A stretch of DNA of 64,000 bases from Pantoea phytobeneficialis (GCF_009728735.1 NZ_CP024636.1:1222805-1286804); one strand, 5' to 3'. Counted from the stretch's first letter, positions 38,698-50,487 are shown. Numbers and translations: made by a program. Notes: a model not told the origin generated them from the letters alone.

Positions 38698-39864
38698 ATG
38701 AACTTACACGAATACCAGGCGAAACAGCTGTTTGCACGGTATGGTATGCCGGCACCGACTGGCTACGCCTGTACTACGCCACGCGAAGCAGAAGAAGCCG
38801 CCTCTAAAATTGGCGCAGGCCCGTGGGTAGTGAAATGTCAGGTTCATGCCGGTGGCCGCGGTAAAGCGGGCGGTGTGAAAGTGGTTAAGAGCAAAGAAGA
38901 GATCCGCGCCTTTGCAGAACACTGGCTGGGCAAACGTCTGGTGACCTATCAAACTGACGCCGAAGGCCAGCCGGTAAACCAGATTCTGGTTGAAGCCGCG
39001 ACTGACATCGATCAGGAGCTGTACCTGGGTGCGGTCGTTGACCGTGCCAGCCGTCGCGTGGTCTTTATGGCCTCGACCGAAGGTGGTGTTGAGATCGAGA
39101 AAGTGGCGGAAGAGACCCCGCACCTGATCCACAAAATGGCACTCGATCCGTTGGCCGGTCCTCAGCCGTATCAGGGCCGCGAGCTGGCGTTCAAACTGGG
39201 CCTGACCGGTAAGCAAGTCAGCCAGTTCACCAAAATCTTTATGGGTCTGGCGACCATGTTCCTCGAGCGCGATCTGGCGCTGGTAGAGATCAACCCGCTG
39301 GTCGTTACCAAGCAGGGTGACCTGGTGTGCCTCGATGGCAAACTGGGTGCCGATGGCAACGCCCTGTTCCGTCAGCCGGAACTGCGTGAAATGCGTGACC
39401 CGAGCCAGGAAGATCCGCGTGAAGCTCATGCAACGCAGTGGGAACTGAACTACGTCGCACTGGAAGGCAACATTGGCTGTATGGTCAACGGTGCCGGTCT
39501 GGCGATGGGTACCATGGACATCGTGAAACACCACGGTGGTCAGCCTGCAAACTTCCTTGATGTCGGCGGCGGCGCAACCAAAGAGCGCGTAACCGAAGCC
39601 TTCAAAATCATCCTGTCTGACGATGCGGTTAAAGCCGTATTCGTTAACATCTTCGGCGGCATCGTGCGTTGCGACCTGATCGCAGACGGCATCATCGGTG
39701 CAGTGGCAGAAGTGGGTGTCAACGTACCGGTGGTGGTACGTCTGGAAGGTAACAACGCCGAGCTGGGCGCTAAGAAACTGGCGGACAGCGGTCTGAACAT
39801 CATTGCAGCAACCAGCCTGACAGACGCGGCACAGCGTGTTGTTGCTGCTGCGGAGGGTAAATAA
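38698..39864 (+). CDS. sucC: SucC, succinyl-CoA synthetase beta subunit
   Basis: 388 aa, the E. coli length. ATP-grasp domain at the N-terminus ([33 protein letters not shown]) and a CoA-ligase domain at the C-terminus with [12 protein letters not shown]. With SucD it makes ATP or GTP from succinyl-CoA. Its stop overlaps the sucD start codon by one base. Confidence 0.98.
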   Translation: MNLHEYQAKQLFARYGMPAPTGYACTTPREAEEAASKIGAGPWVVKCQVHAGGRGKAGGVKVVKSKEEIRAFAEHWLGKRLVTYQTDAEGQPVNQILVEAATDIDQELYLGAVVDRASRRVVFMASTEGGVEIEKVAEETPHLIHKMALDPLAGPQPYQGRELAFKLGLTGKQVSQFTKIFMGLATMFLERDLALVEINPLVVTKQGDLVCLDGKLGADGNALFRQPELREMRDPSQEDPREAHATQWELNYVALEGNIGCMVNGAGLAMGTMDIVKHHGGQPANFLDVGGGATKERVTEAFKIILSDDAVKAVFVNIFGGIVRCDLIADGIIGAVAEVGVNVPVVVRLEGNNAELGAKKLADSGLNIIAATSLTDAAQRVVAAAEGK

Positions 39865-40739
39865 TGTCCATTTTGATCGACAAAAACACCAAAGTCATTT
39901 GCCAGGGTTTCACCGGTGGCCAGGGGACTTTCCACTCTGAGCAGGCGCTGGCCTATGGTACTCAGCTGGTTGGCGGTGTGACGCCGGGCAAAGGCGGCAC
40001 CACCCATCTCGGTCTGCCGGTGTTTAACACCGTGCGCGAAGCGGTAGAAGCAACAGGCGCAACCGCCACCGTGATCTACGTTCCGGCTCCGTTCTGCAAA
40101 GACGGTATCCTGGAAGCGATCGATGCCGGTATCAAACTGATCATCACCATCACCGAAGGTATCCCGACGCTGGATATGCTGACCGTGAAAGTGAAGCTGG
40201 ATGAAGCTGGTGTGCGCATGATCGGCCCGAACTGTCCGGGTGTGATCACCCCAGGCGAATGTAAAATCGGTATCATGCCGGGCCACATTCACCTGCCGGG
40301 CCGCGTAGGTATCGTGTCACGTTCTGGCACCCTGACCTATGAAGCGGTTAAACAGACCACCGATATCGGTTATGGTCAGTCTACTTGTGTCGGCATCGGT
40401 GGTGACCCGATCCCGGGTTCTAACTTCATCGACATCCTGAAAATGTTCCAGGAAGACCCGCAGACCGAAGCGATCGTGATGATTGGTGAGATCGGCGGTA
40501 GTGCTGAAGAAGAAGCTGCTGCCTATATCAAAGAACACGTCACCAAGCCGGTTGTTGGTTACATCGCCGGTGTGACTGCGCCGAAAGGTAAACGTATGGG
40601 CCACGCCGGTGCAATCATTGCCGGTGGTAAAGGTACGGCGGATGAGAAATTCGCTGCACTGGAAGCGGCTGGCGTGAAAACCGTGCGCAGCCTGGCTGAC
40701 ATCGGTGATGCGGTGAAAGCGGTACTGCCTGCTAAATAA
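39864..40739 (+). CDS. sucD: SucD, succinyl-CoA synthetase alpha subunit
   Basis: 291 aa (E. coli 289). CoA-binding Rossmann fold at the N-terminus ([17 protein letters not shown]), then [19 protein letters not shown] and the phospho-histidine in [14 protein letters not shown] near residue 247. Last gene of the sdhCDAB-sucABCD operon, ending at a strong terminator. Confidence 0.98.
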   Translation: MSILIDKNTKVICQGFTGGQGTFHSEQALAYGTQLVGGVTPGKGGTTHLGLPVFNTVREAVEATGATATVIYVPAPFCKDGILEAIDAGIKLIITITEGIPTLDMLTVKVKLDEAGVRMIGPNCPGVITPGECKIGIMPGHIHLPGRVGIVSRSGTLTYEAVKQTTDIGYGQSTCVGIGGDPIPGSNFIDILKMFQEDPQTEAIVMIGEIGGSAEEEAAAYIKEHVTKPVVGYIAGVTAPKGKRMGHAGAIIAGGKGTADEKFAALEAAGVKTVRSLADIGDAVKAVLPAK

Positions 40740-40756
40740 GTTTACGTTTTTGATCT

Positions 40757-40782
40757 AAGCCACCTGCGGGTGGCTTTTTTTA
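40757..40782 (+). terminator. sdh-suc operon terminator
   Basis: AAGCCACC-tgcg-GGTGGCTT followed by seven T. In E. coli the 3' end of this operon is processed into the small RNA SdhX; the same could happen here from about 40740 to 40782, but I cannot confirm the sequence match. Confidence 0.85.
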
Positions 40783-41399
40783 TGTCCGTAGCCACTGAAA
40801 AAGTGGGGAAAAATCCTACGCAGTGAAAATTGCCGTCTATGCTTACTTTGTCAGAAAGGTAAAGAAGGGCAAATTCGAAGGCGTTCTGTTTGAAAGTTAG
40901 GAAAGTCTTACCCGCCGCTTCGTTAAATTTTTATGGCAAAGGTAATTATTTTCTTAATTACGTCATCGTCTCATGACAACTAATTAACAACCTGCCTAAC
41001 AATACATATCTGGAAATTTTGTACGTTATCTCAGATCAATAAATGCTGAGATATAACAAACTTTACCGCTGGCAAAGCGCAGCGCAAACGGTATAAATTG
41101 CGCTACATCAATTCAATCATTTCCATGTTTTTTCAGGAGTTTGTGCCAGGCGTTGTTATATCAATTCTGTCGCCACCGCACTCTCGACTGTCGAAAACCG
41201 ATTGTTGCGATGAGTTTTCAGGGTTTTTTCATCACAGTTACTCGCTCACTTCGGGCAGCAGATTACTCTGTTCTGTCGGTAACAAAACAAAACTGGAATC
41301 AATAATCAGTCGTTCCTGACTCTTATTCTGCACGTCAATGTCTGTCTTTTTACCGTTGTCGCCCGCAGAAGGAGTTCATGCGAGGAGCAAGGAGTCATC
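40783..41399. other. sucD-cydA gap (617 bases), cydA control region
   Basis: AT-rich, with no supported gene; a 73-codon open frame (41098-41319) has no start signal or family look. In E. coli mngR-mngA-mngB lie here and are absent. A candidate cydA promoter has TATAAA at 41092-41097 with a weak -35 (TGGCAA, 41070-41075). TTATCTCAGATCAA (41027-41040) has one good FNR half site, and several TTAA-rich stretches could bind ArcA, as known for E. coli cydA. Confidence 0.5.
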
Positions 41400-42971
41400 A
41401 TGTTAGATATTGTCGAGCTGTCGCGTTTACAGTTTGCTCTGACGGCGATGTACCATTTCCTGTTCGTGCCATTAACGCTGGGTATGGCGTTTCTGTTGGC
41501 GATCATGGAAACCGTATACGTCCTGACGGGGAAACAAATTTATAAAGATATGACCAAATTCTGGGGCAAGTTGTTTGGTATCAACTTTGCCCTGGGTGTG
41601 GCGACCGGTCTGACCATGGAGTTTCAGTTCGGTACCAACTGGTCTTATTACTCACATTACGTCGGCGATATCTTTGGTGCGCCGCTGGCCATCGAAGGCC
41701 TGATGGCGTTCTTCCTTGAATCTACCTTTGTCGGCCTGTTCTTCTTCGGCTGGGATCGCCTCGGTAAGGTACAACACCTGACGGTGACCTGGCTGGTGGC
41801 GCTGGGTTCGAACATGTCAGCGCTGTGGATCCTCGTGGCGAACGGCTGGATGCAAAACCCGATTGCCTCTGAGTTCAACTTCGAAACCATGCGTATGGAG
41901 ATGGTGAGCTTCTCCGAACTGGTGCTCAACCCGGTGGCGCAGGTGAAATTCGTGCACACGGTGGCAGCCGGTTACACCGCAGGGGCGATGTTTATCCTCG
42001 GTATCAGCTCATGGTATCTGTTGAAAGGGCGTGACATTGCTTTCGCTAAGCGCTCCTTCGCGATTGCCGCCAGCTTCGGTATGGCTGCGGTGCTCTCCGT
42101 TATCGTACTGGGTGATGAATCCGGCTATGAAATGGGTGATGTGCAGAAAACCAAACTGGCTGCCATCGAAGCGGAATGGGAAACGCAACCTGCGCCTGCC
42201 TCCTTTACCTTGTTCGGTATTCCAGATCAGGACGCGCAGCAAAACAGATACGCTATCCAGATTCCTTATCTGCTCGGTTTGATAGCCACTCGTTCGGTGG
42301 ATACGCCGGTTACCGGCCTGAAAGAGTTGCTGGCGCAGCATGAAGTGCGTATCCGTAACGGTATGAAGGCCTATGCGTTACTCAACGAATTGCGTGCAGG
42401 TAGCAAGGATCCGGCAGTGCGTACCGCTTTTGAGCAAAGCAAACAGGATCTCGGTTATGGCTTGCTGCTGAAGCGTTATACCCCGGACGTGGCTAACGCT
42501 ACCGAAGCGCAGATTCAGAAAGCGACGGCGGACTCGATCCCTCGCGTCGCACCGCTCTATTTTGCCTTCCGTATCATGGTGCTATGCGGCGTGCTGCTGC
42601 TGGCAATCATTGCGTTGTCGTTCCTGAGTGTGATCCGCAATCGCATCGGCAAGTGGCCGTGGCTGCTTAAAGCGGCACTGTATGGCATCCCACTGCCGTG
42701 GATCGCCATCGAATCAGGTTGGTTTGTCGCGGAATATGGTCGTCAACCTTGGGCGGTCGGTGAGGTGTTGCCGACGGCAGTGGCGAACTCTTCGCTGACT
42801 ACTGGTGACGTGCTGTTCTCCATGATTCTGATATGCGGTCTGTACACCCTGTTCCTGGTGGCGGAGATGTATTTGATGTTCAAATTTGCCCGCCTTGGTC
42901 CAAGCAGCCTGAAAACGGGCCGCTACCACCATGAGCAGATTGGCTCATCGACTCAACCGGCGCGTGGATAA
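41400..42971 (+). CDS. cydA: CydA, cytochrome bd-I oxidase subunit I
   Basis: Quinol-oxidising subunit of the high-affinity terminal oxidase used under low oxygen. 523 aa (E. coli 522), about nine membrane helices. Heme ligands fit His19 in [12 protein letters not shown] and His in [13 protein letters not shown] (about 186). The periplasmic Q-loop lies between about 235 and 370, and [13 protein letters not shown] near 440-455 includes the conserved glutamate. CAAGGAG precedes the ATG. Confidence 0.97.
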   Translation: MLDIVELSRLQFALTAMYHFLFVPLTLGMAFLLAIMETVYVLTGKQIYKDMTKFWGKLFGINFALGVATGLTMEFQFGTNWSYYSHYVGDIFGAPLAIEGLMAFFLESTFVGLFFFGWDRLGKVQHLTVTWLVALGSNMSALWILVANGWMQNPIASEFNFETMRMEMVSFSELVLNPVAQVKFVHTVAAGYTAGAMFILGISSWYLLKGRDIAFAKRSFAIAASFGMAAVLSVIVLGDESGYEMGDVQKTKLAAIEAEWETQPAPASFTLFGIPDQDAQQNRYAIQIPYLLGLIATRSVDTPVTGLKELLAQHEVRIRNGMKAYALLNELRAGSKDPAVRTAFEQSKQDLGYGLLLKRYTPDVANATEAQIQKATADSIPRVAPLYFAFRIMVLCGVLLLAIIALSFLSVIRNRIGKWPWLLKAALYGIPLPWIAIESGWFVAEYGRQPWAVGEVLPTAVANSSLTTGDVLFSMILICGLYTLFLVAEMYLMFKFARLGPSSLKTGRYHHEQIGSSTQPARG

Positions 42972-42982
42972 GGAGAGCTACC

Positions 42983-44122
42983 ATGTTTGATTATGAAGTG
43001 TTGCGATTTATCTGGTGGCTGCTGATCGGCATTCTGCTGGTTGGGTTTGCCGTCACTGAAGGTTTCGACATGGGGGTAGGGATGCTGGTCCGTATTATGG
43101 GCCGCACCGATACCGAACGTCGCGTAATGATCAACACCATTGCCCCGCACTGGGATGGGAACCAGGTGTGGCTGATCACCGCAGGTGGCGCGCTTTTCGC
43201 TGCCTGGCCGATGGTGTACGCCGCCGCATTTTCTGGCTTCTATGTCGCGATGATCCTGGTGCTGTCGTCACTGTTCTTCCGTCCGGTCGGTTTTGATTAC
43301 CGCTCCAAGATTGAAGATGTGCGCTGGCGTGGCACCTGGGACTGGGGCATCTTTATCGGTAGCTTTGTACCGCCGTTGGTGATTGGCGTGGCATTCGGTA
43401 ACCTGTTGCAGGGCGTACCCTTCCACGCTGACGAATACCTGCGTCTGTTCTATACCGGCAACTTCTTCCAGCTGTTAAATCCGTTTGGCCTGCTGGCTGG
43501 CGTGATCAGTGTGGCGATGTTCCTGGCACAGGGCGCAACTTATCTGCAAATGCGTACCACTGGCGAACTGCATGTCCGTTCACGTTCTGTTGCGCAGATC
43601 TCCGCCTTAGTGATGATGGTGTGCTTCATTCTCGCTGGTGTGTGGGTGAAATACGGTATTGATGGTTATGTGGTGAAAAGCGTTATCGATCACCATGCGG
43701 CGTCTAACCCACTGGGTAAAGATGTGGTACGTGAAGCCGGAGCCTGGCTGGTGAACTTTGAGCAGACGCCGATCCTGTGGATCTTCCCGTTACTGGGTGT
43801 GCTGATGCCGCTGCTGACCATCCTGTGTTCGCGTGCTGAGAAGGGTGCCTGGGCATTTATCTTCTCTTCACTGACTCTGGCGGGTGTGATCATGACGGTA
43901 GGCATTGCGATGTTCCCGTTCATCATGCCATCCAGCACCGTGCCGGGCACCAGCCTGACCATGTGGGATGCAACCTCCAGTGCGCTGACGCTGAAAATTA
44001 TGACCTTTGCGGCCATCGTGTTTGTGCCGATCATTCTGCTGTACACCACCTGGTGTTACTACAAAATGTATGGTCGCATCACCAAAGAACACATTGAGAG
44101 CAATACGCACTCCCTGTACTGA
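42983..44122 (+). CDS. cydB: CydB, cytochrome bd-I oxidase subunit II
   Basis: 379 aa, the E. coli length, with about nine membrane helices. The N-terminal MFDYEVLRFIWWLLIGILL and GFDMGVGMLVR are family hallmarks, and WDGNQVWLITAGGALFAAWP is conserved. Pairs with CydA. Starts 11 bases after cydA and is followed by cydX. Confidence 0.97.
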   Translation: MFDYEVLRFIWWLLIGILLVGFAVTEGFDMGVGMLVRIMGRTDTERRVMINTIAPHWDGNQVWLITAGGALFAAWPMVYAAAFSGFYVAMILVLSSLFFRPVGFDYRSKIEDVRWRGTWDWGIFIGSFVPPLVIGVAFGNLLQGVPFHADEYLRLFYTGNFFQLLNPFGLLAGVISVAMFLAQGATYLQMRTTGELHVRSRSVAQISALVMMVCFILAGVWVKYGIDGYVVKSVIDHHAASNPLGKDVVREAGAWLVNFEQTPILWIFPLLGVLMPLLTILCSRAEKGAWAFIFSSLTLAGVIMTVGIAMFPFIMPSSTVPGTSLTMWDATSSALTLKIMTFAAIVFVPIILLYTTWCYYKMYGRITKEHIESNTHSLY

Positions 44123-44137
44123 TTAAGGAGAAAGAGC

Positions 44138-44251
44138 ATGTGGTATTTTGCCTGGATACTTGGCACCCTGCTGGCTTGTTCGTTCGGTGTGATCGCGGCA
44201 CTGGCGCTGGAGCGTGCGGAAGAAGCCGCAGCAAAGGGTGATAAAGCCTGA
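44138..44251 (+). CDS. cydX: CydX, small subunit of cytochrome bd-I
   Basis: 37 aa single-helix membrane protein that stabilises the heme site of the oxidase. Starts MWYFAWILGTLLACSFGV, almost identical to E. coli CydX, and ends in a charged tail. AAGGAG lies upstream of the ATG. The stop codon overlaps the ybgE start (TGATG). Confidence 0.95.
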   Translation: MWYFAWILGTLLACSFGVIAALALERAEEAAAKGDKA

Positions 44252-44544
44252 TGCGCGGATTGTTTCAGACACTGTATCGTCTGATGGATAAGGGCCCGTT
44301 GCGGGCCCTTTCACTATTGCTGGCCCTATGGCTGGCGGGGTGTGTGTTCTGGGATCCGTCGCGCTTCGCGGCGAAGACCAGCGCTCTCTCTGTCTGGCAT
44401 GGACTGGTGCTGATTTGGGCGGTATGTACTGGCGTGATTCATGGTACCGGGTTCCGTCCTCAGCGCTTGCGTTGGCAAGCGTTGTTCACACCGTTACCGG
44501 CAATGGTCGTGTTGGCGGCGGGAATCATCTGGTTTTACCGTTAA
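44251..44544 (+). CDS. ybgE: YbgE, cyd operon membrane protein
   Basis: 97 aa with three hydrophobic segments (ALSLLLALWLAGCVFW, LVLIWAVCTGVIHG, AMVVLAAGIIWFY). It lies in the last position of cydABX-ybgE as in E. coli. Function unknown. The stem AGGGCCCG / CGGGCCCT inside the early coding sequence (near 44289-44309) could modulate its expression. Confidence 0.9.
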   Translation: MRGLFQTLYRLMDKGPLRALSLLLALWLAGCVFWDPSRFAAKTSALSVWHGLVLIWAVCTGVIHGTGFRPQRLRWQALFTPLPAMVVLAAGIIWFYR

Positions 44545-44692
44545 GTCAACGATCAGGACGAATGTTGTCCTTTTTCTGTAGAAATTTCAGGCGCTGGTGT
44601 GAGGTTATGTCAGCGCCTGGTCAAGAAACCTGCCAAAAATCCTTCCGATTGTTACCGTGTGATAATTATTTTCTCGCGGCGTCAGCGGGCCA

Positions 44693-44721
44693 TTCCCAAG
44701 CTGATCTCACTTGCGTATAGT
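44693..44721 (+). promoter_or_regulatory. Candidate promoter of ybgC-tol-pal
   Basis: TTCCCA (44693-44698) and TATAGT (44716-44721), 17 bases apart, placed 31 bases before the ybgC start. Confidence 0.45.
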
Positions 44722-44752
44722 AGCAACGTTTAAAATGATACCGGGATGTAGA

Positions 44753-45840
<1,088 letters not shown>

Positions 45841-45853
45841 GTCGAGGTAAACG

Positions 45854-46282
45854 ATGGCCAGAACCCGTGGTCGCGGACGCCGCGACCTTAAGTCGGAAAT
45901 CAACATCGTTCCACTCCTGGACGTGCTGCTGGTGCTGCTGCTGATTTTTATGGCAACCGCGCCGATCATTACCCAAAGTGTGGAAGTGGATCTGCCGGAT
46001 GCGACTGATTCAAAAACAGTTTCCAGCGATGATAATCCGCCGGTGATTGTCGAAGTTTCCGGGGTAGGGCAGTACAGCCTGGTGGTGGATCACGATCGTA
46101 TGAACCAACTGCCTCCTGAGCAAGTGGTGAGCGAAGCGCAGCGCCGACTGGAAGCCAATCCGAAGACTGTTTTTCTGATCGGTGGTGCGAAAGATGTGCC
46201 TTACGACGAAATCATCAAGGCGCTTAACCTGCTGCATCAGGCTGGCGTGAAATCTGTCGGTTTGATGACGCAGCCGATTTAA
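45854..46282 (+). CDS. tolR: TolR, Tol-Pal proton-channel subunit
   Basis: 142 aa, the E. coli length, ExbD family. A short cytoplasmic tail precedes one membrane helix containing the proton-path Asp of INIVPLLDVLLVLLLIFM (residue about 23). A periplasmic domain with a peptidoglycan-interacting surface ends in GVKSVGLMTQPI. Starts 13 bases after tolQ. Confidence 0.97.
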   Translation: MARTRGRGRRDLKSEINIVPLLDVLLVLLLIFMATAPIITQSVEVDLPDATDSKTVSSDDNPPVIVEVSGVGQYSLVVDHDRMNQLPPEQVVSEAQRRLEANPKTVFLIGGAKDVPYDEIIKALNLLHQAGVKSVGLMTQPI

Positions 46283-46307
46283 AGCGAACCGTTTTTGGGA
46301 ACCGAGA

Positions 46308-47567
46308 GTGTCGAAGGCAACCGAGCAAAACGAGAAGTTAAAACGCGCGATAATCATTTCGGTGATTCTGCACATCGTGTTGATCGCCTTGCTGATTTGG
46401 AGCTCGTTTAACGAAAAAATCGAATCCAGCGGCGGTGGCGGCGGTAGCGATATCGACGCGGTAATGGTCGACCCGGGTGCCGTGGTCGATCAATACAATC
46501 GTCAGCAGAATCAACAAAGCGATAGCAAGCGTGCCGAGCAGCAGCGCGAGAAACAGGCGCAGCAGCAGGCTGAAGAGTTGCAACAGAAGCAGGCCGCCGA
46601 ACAACAGCGTCTGAAAGAGCTGGAGAAAGAGCGTTTGCAGGCGCAACAGGAAGCCAAAGAGCAGGCGAAACAGCAGGCCGAGCAGCAGAAAGCGGCTGAA
46701 GCGGCGGCAAAACAGGCGCAGGAAGAACAGAAAGCGGCTGAAGCGGCAGCGGCGAAAGCCAAAGCCGACGCTAAAGCGCAGGCCGATGCACAGGCAAAAG
46801 CGGCGGCAGAAGCTCAGGCGAAAGCCGCTGCTGAAGCGAAGCAGGCAGCAGCTGAAGCGAAGAAACAGGCTGAGCAAGAGGCGAAGGCGGCAGCAGCCGA
46901 AGCGGCGAAAGAGAAAGCGGCGCAGGAAGCGAAAGCAGCGGCTCAGGCGAAAGCCAAAGCGGATGCCGAAGCGAAAGCGCAGGCCGCGGCCGATGCCAAG
47001 GCAAAAGCCGCGCAGGAAGCCAAAGAGAAAGCGGCTGAAGACGCGAAAGCTAAGGCTGCGGCTGAGGCGAAAGAAAAAGCCGAAGCAGCAGCGAAAGCGA
47101 AGGCGGATGCCGCGGCGAAAGCCAAAGCAGCAGCTGACGCGAAGAAGAAAGCAGCTGCCGAAGCGGCGAAGAATGAAAACGCTGTTGATGATCTGCTGGG
47201 TGGTCTTTCATCCGGTAAGAATGCACCGAAAAGTGGGAACGCTTCCGGTGGCGGGGCTGCGGCTGGACAAGGTAATCAGAAGAAAGCCGGTGCTTCAGGA
47301 GCCGAAATTAACTCCTATATGGGTCAGGTTGTGGCAGCAATTCAGAGCCGTTTCTATGATGCTGATTCCTACAAAGGTAAAGAGTGTAACCTGCGCATCA
47401 AGCTGGCTCCGGATGGCTTGCTGATTGATGTGAGGGCGGAGGGTGGCGATCCTGCGTTGTGTCAGGCGGCAGTCTCGGCGGCGAAACAAGCACGCATACC
47501 GAAGCCACCTTCACAGGCGGTGTATGAGGTGTTCAAAAACGCACCAATGGATTTCAAACCTCAGTAA
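46308..47567 (+). CDS. tolA: TolA, energy-transducing envelope protein
   Basis: 419 aa (E. coli 421). GTG start. One N-terminal membrane helix (AIIISVILHIVLIALLIW, with the SHLS-like SVILH) anchors it in the inner membrane. Residues about 65-290 are a long Ala/Lys/Glu/Gln-rich helical rod with KA-rich repeats spanning the periplasm. The C-terminal globular domain (about 325-419; SYMGQVVAAIQSRFYD, two cysteines) binds TolB, Pal and colicins or phage proteins. The low-complexity rod gives long false frames on both strands. Confidence 0.97.
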   Translation: MSKATEQNEKLKRAIIISVILHIVLIALLIWSSFNEKIESSGGGGGSDIDAVMVDPGAVVDQYNRQQNQQSDSKRAEQQREKQAQQQAEELQQKQAAEQQRLKELEKERLQAQQEAKEQAKQQAEQQKAAEAAAKQAQEEQKAAEAAAAKAKADAKAQADAQAKAAAEAQAKAAAEAKQAAAEAKKQAEQEAKAAAAEAAKEKAAQEAKAAAQAKAKADAEAKAQAAADAKAKAAQEAKEKAAEDAKAKAAAEAKEKAEAAAKAKADAAAKAKAAADAKKKAAAEAAKNENAVDDLLGGLSSGKNAPKSGNASGGGAAAGQGNQKKAGASGAEINSYMGQVVAAIQSRFYDADSYKGKECNLRIKLAPDGLLIDVRAEGGDPALCQAAVSAAKQARIPKPPSQAVYEVFKNAPMDFKPQ

Positions 47568-47683
47568 TGCAGTAACATACGGCAGGTTGAACTAAGGTTA
47601 GCTTGCCGTATTCTATGAGTACCCGTGTTTTTTCAGGAACAGTGCGAATTATCATGAACTCAGGTTCAGATAAGGGAGAAAAG

Positions 47684-48979
47684 ATGAAGCAGGCACTTCG
47701 TGTAACCTTAGGTTTTTTTGTACTGCTGTGGGCGGCCATGCTGCACGCGGAAGTACGCATTGAAATTACGCAGGGCGTGAATACCGCACGTCCTATTGGT
47801 GTGGTTCCTTTCCAGTGGGCCGGTCCGGGCGCTGCACCAGAAGATATTGGTGGCATTGTCGCAGCAGACTTGCGTAACAGCGGTAAATTCAATCCGCTGG
47901 ATCGCTCACGTCTGCCGCAGCAGCCGACCAGCGCACAGCAGGTTCAGCCTGCCGCCTGGAGCGCACTGGGTATCGACGCTGTCGTGGTAGGTCAGGTCAC
48001 CCCGAATGCCGATGGCAGCTACCAGATCGCTTACCAACTGGTGGATACCGGTGGTGCACCGGGCACGGTACTGGCGCAGAACTCTTACAAAGTGACGAAG
48101 CAGTGGCTGCGTTATGCCGCACACACTGCCAGTGACGAAGTGTTTGAGAAGCTGACCGGTATCAAAGGTGCCTTCCGTACCCGTATCGCGTACGTGGTAC
48201 AGACCAACGGTGGTCAGTTCCCGTATGAACTTCGCGTTTCTGATTACGATGGTTACAACCAGTTTGTGGTGCATCGTTCGCCGGAACCGTTGATGTCACC
48301 GGCCTGGTCGCCGGACGGCAGCAAATTGGCTTATGTGACCTTTGAAAGCGGTAAATCTGCGCTGGTAGTGCAGACGCTGGCAAATGGTGCGATTCGCCAG
48401 GTGGCTTCTTTCCCGCGCCACAACGGTGCGCCAGCCTTCTCGCCGGATGGTTCTAAACTGGCATTTGCCCTGTCTAAAACCGGTAGCTTGAATCTGTATG
48501 TGATGGACCTGGGTTCAGGTCAGATTCGTCAGATTACCGATGGGCGTTACAACAGCACCGAACCCACTTGGTTCCCGGATAGCCAGACCCTGGCTTACAC
48601 CTCGGATCAGGCCGGTGCGCCACAGATTTACAAAATTGGCATTAACGGCGGTGCGCCACAACGTATTACCTGGGAAGGTTCACAGAACCAGGATGCGGAT
48701 GTGTCTGCCGACGGTAAAACAATGGTGATGATCAGCAGCGCCGGTGGTGCTCAGCATGTCGCCAAACAGGATCTGGAAACGGGAGCCGTTCAAACGTTAA
48801 CGGACACGTTCCTGGATGAGACGCCAAGTCTGGCTCCTAACGGCACGATGGTAATCTATAGCTCTACTCAGGGGATGGGTTCCGTGTTGCAGTTGGTTTC
48901 AACCGATGGGCGTTTCAAAGCGCGTCTTCCGGCAACTGATGGACAGGTAAAATCACCTGCCTGGTCGCCGTATCTGTGA
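47684..48979 (+). CDS. tolB: TolB, periplasmic beta-propeller protein
   Basis: 431 aa. Signal peptide [22 protein letters not shown], cleaved before EVRIEI, so the mature N-terminus that contacts TolA is conserved. An alpha/beta domain precedes a six-bladed propeller of repeats such as [17 protein letters not shown] and [16 protein letters not shown] that binds Pal. The start at 47684 has AAGGGAG upstream; an earlier frame from 47603 adds 27 unrelated residues. Confidence 0.97.
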   Translation: MKQALRVTLGFFVLLWAAMLHAEVRIEITQGVNTARPIGVVPFQWAGPGAAPEDIGGIVAADLRNSGKFNPLDRSRLPQQPTSAQQVQPAAWSALGIDAVVVGQVTPNADGSYQIAYQLVDTGGAPGTVLAQNSYKVTKQWLRYAAHTASDEVFEKLTGIKGAFRTRIAYVVQTNGGQFPYELRVSDYDGYNQFVVHRSPEPLMSPAWSPDGSKLAYVTFESGKSALVVQTLANGAIRQVASFPRHNGAPAFSPDGSKLAFALSKTGSLNLYVMDLGSGQIRQITDGRYNSTEPTWFPDSQTLAYTSDQAGAPQIYKIGINGGAPQRITWEGSQNQDADVSADGKTMVMISSAGGAQHVAKQDLETGAVQTLTDTFLDETPSLAPNGTMVIYSSTQGMGSVLQLVSTDGRFKARLPATDGQVKSPAWSPYL

Positions 48980-48986
48980 TGCATCA

Positions 48987-49008
48987 ATCCCCTGCTGAGG
49001 TGGGGGAT
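48987..49008 (+). terminator. Weak hairpin between tolB and pal
   Basis: ATCCCC / GGGGAT around a 10-base loop without a T run. It may attenuate or mark processing, letting pal be made at a different level from tolB. Confidence 0.3.
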
Positions 49009-49043
49009 CATATGTATGGCAAACAAAATAATAGGATAAAGAA

Positions 49044-49556
49044 ATGCAACTGAACAAAGTGCTGAAGGGTTTGATGCTGGCTCTGCCGGTTATCGCAGTG
49101 GCTGCATGTAGCTCTCACAAAAACAACAACAACGACCAGACTGGTATGGGTGCTGATGGCGCTTACGGTTCTGGCCAGAACGGTAACATGTCTTCTGACG
49201 AGCAGGCACGTCTGCAAATGCAGCAGCTGCAGCAGAACAACATCGTTTACTTCGGTCTGGACAAGTATGACGTGCAGTCTGAGTACGCTCAGATGCTGGA
49301 TCAGCACGCTGCTTTCCTGCGTAGCAACCCGTCTTACAAAGTGACCATCGAAGGTCATGCGGATGAGCGCGGTACGCCGGAATACAACATCGCCTTGGGC
49401 GAGCGTCGTGCTAACGCAGTGAAAATGTACCTGCAGGGTAAAGGCGTGTCAGCTGATCAGATGTCTATCGTTTCTTACGGTAAAGAGAAGCCGGCAGTTC
49501 TGGGTCACGACGAAGCGGCTTACGCTAAAAACCGTCGTGCCGTTCTGGTTTACTAA
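49044..49556 (+). CDS. pal: Pal, peptidoglycan-associated lipoprotein
   Basis: 170 aa outer-membrane lipoprotein. Signal peptide with lipobox IAVAAC (Cys22 lipidated), an Asn/Gly-rich linker, and the OmpA-like peptidoglycan-binding domain (about 65-170) with [23 protein letters not shown]. It ties the outer membrane to the wall during division and cycles with TolB. Confidence 0.97.
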   Translation: MQLNKVLKGLMLALPVIAVAACSSHKNNNNDQTGMGADGAYGSGQNGNMSSDEQARLQMQQLQQNNIVYFGLDKYDVQSEYAQMLDQHAAFLRSNPSYKVTIEGHADERGTPEYNIALGERRANAVKMYLQGKGVSADQMSIVSYGKEKPAVLGHDEAAYAKNRRAVLVY

Positions 49557-49565
49557 GATAATCAC

Positions 49566-50372
49566 ATGATGAGTAACTTCAGACTTCATCTCTTGAGTCT
49601 GTCGTTACTGGTTGGTGTAGCGGCCCCCTGGGCCGCTAATGCCCAGGCGTCAATCAGTAGCGTTGGCTCAGGCTCGGTCGAAGACCGTGTCACCACTCTT
49701 GAACGAATCTCCAATGCCCAGGCTCAGCTTTTGCAGCAGTTGCAGCAGCAGATGAGTGACAACCAAAGCGATATCGATTCGCTGCGCGGGCAAATTCAGC
49801 AGAACACCTATCAGCTTAATCAGGTGATTGAACGCCAGAAGCAGATCTACCAGCAGATTGACAGTTTGAGCAGCGGTAATAATGGTGCTCAGGCCAGCGG
49901 TGGTGGTGATGCAGCGGCAGCCGCCGGTGGTGCTGATGCTGGTGCTGCCACCGCAGGCAGCAGTGACAGCGCAGCAACCGCAGCGCCGACACAAAGCGGT
50001 GATGCTAACAGCGACTACAATGCCGCTGTAGCGCTGATTCTGGAGAAGAAGCAGTACGATCAGGCCATTACTGCGTTGCAGGCATGGGTGAAGCGTTATC
50101 CTGATTCGACTTACCAGCCCAATGCCAATTACTGGCTGGGGCAGTTGTTTTACAACAAGGGCAAAAAGGACGATGCGGCCTATTATTTTGCCACTGTGGT
50201 AAAAAACTACCCAAAATCGCCGAAAGCCGCAGAAGCGTTGTTTAAGGTTGGGGTGATCATGCAGGAGAAGAACGACACGGCGAAAGCTAAAGCGGTCTAC
50301 CAGCAAGTGATCAAACAATTCCCAAACAGCGAATCGGCAAAGCTGGCGCAGAAACGTCTCGCCGGGTTGTAA
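49566..50372 (+). CDS. cpoB: CpoB (YbgF), Tol-associated division coordinator
   Basis: 268 aa periplasmic protein. Signal peptide ends PWAANA-QA. An N-terminal coiled coil (about 36-105, VEDRVTTLERISNAQAQLL and Gln-rich heptads) forms the trimer. A low-complexity Ala/Gly linker leads to three TPR repeats (DYNAAVALILEKKQYDQAI onwards). The E. coli protein modulates PBP1B with Tol energy. Two adjacent ATGs (49566, 49569) are possible starts; 9 bases separate it from pal. Confidence 0.95.
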   Translation: MMSNFRLHLLSLSLLVGVAAPWAANAQASISSVGSGSVEDRVTTLERISNAQAQLLQQLQQQMSDNQSDIDSLRGQIQQNTYQLNQVIERQKQIYQQIDSLSSGNNGAQASGGGDAAAAAGGADAGAATAGSSDSAATAAPTQSGDANSDYNAAVALILEKKQYDQAITALQAWVKRYPDSTYQPNANYWLGQLFYNKGKKDDAAYYFATVVKNYPKSPKAAEALFKVGVIMQEKNDTAKAKAVYQQVIKQFPNSESAKLAQKRLAGL

Positions 50373-50459
50373 TTTGTGCAGCACAGACCGGATTTCGTGT
50401 GATTTCTGGTCTGGCCGCATGAAAGGTAAGCAATTGAGTAATTTGGTGGAAAATAAGGG

Positions 50460-50487
50460 TTGCGCTACCCCGCTAAATCAGTAATAT
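50460..50487 (+). promoter_or_regulatory. Promoter of the tRNA-Lys genes
   Basis: TTGCGC (50460-50465) and TAATAT (50482-50487), 16 bases apart, followed by GC-rich sequence, as for stable-RNA promoters. It lies about 50 bases before the first tRNA. Confidence 0.6.

Noticed and set aside
41098..41319. 73-codon frame upstream of cydA
   Set aside because: It begins at the cydA promoter -10 region, lacks a start signal and has atypical composition.
46338..47125. Long frames on both strands inside tolA, including Arg/Lys-rich and Leu/Phe-rich ones
   Set aside because: They are shadows of the low-complexity Ala/Lys-rich TolA rod, whose biased codons remove stops in other frames.
49860..50000. 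Possible repeat array in cpoB (GGT/GCA-rich stretch)
   Set aside because: It is the coding Ala/Gly/Ser linker between the coiled coil and the TPR domain, not a CRISPR or tandem repeat.
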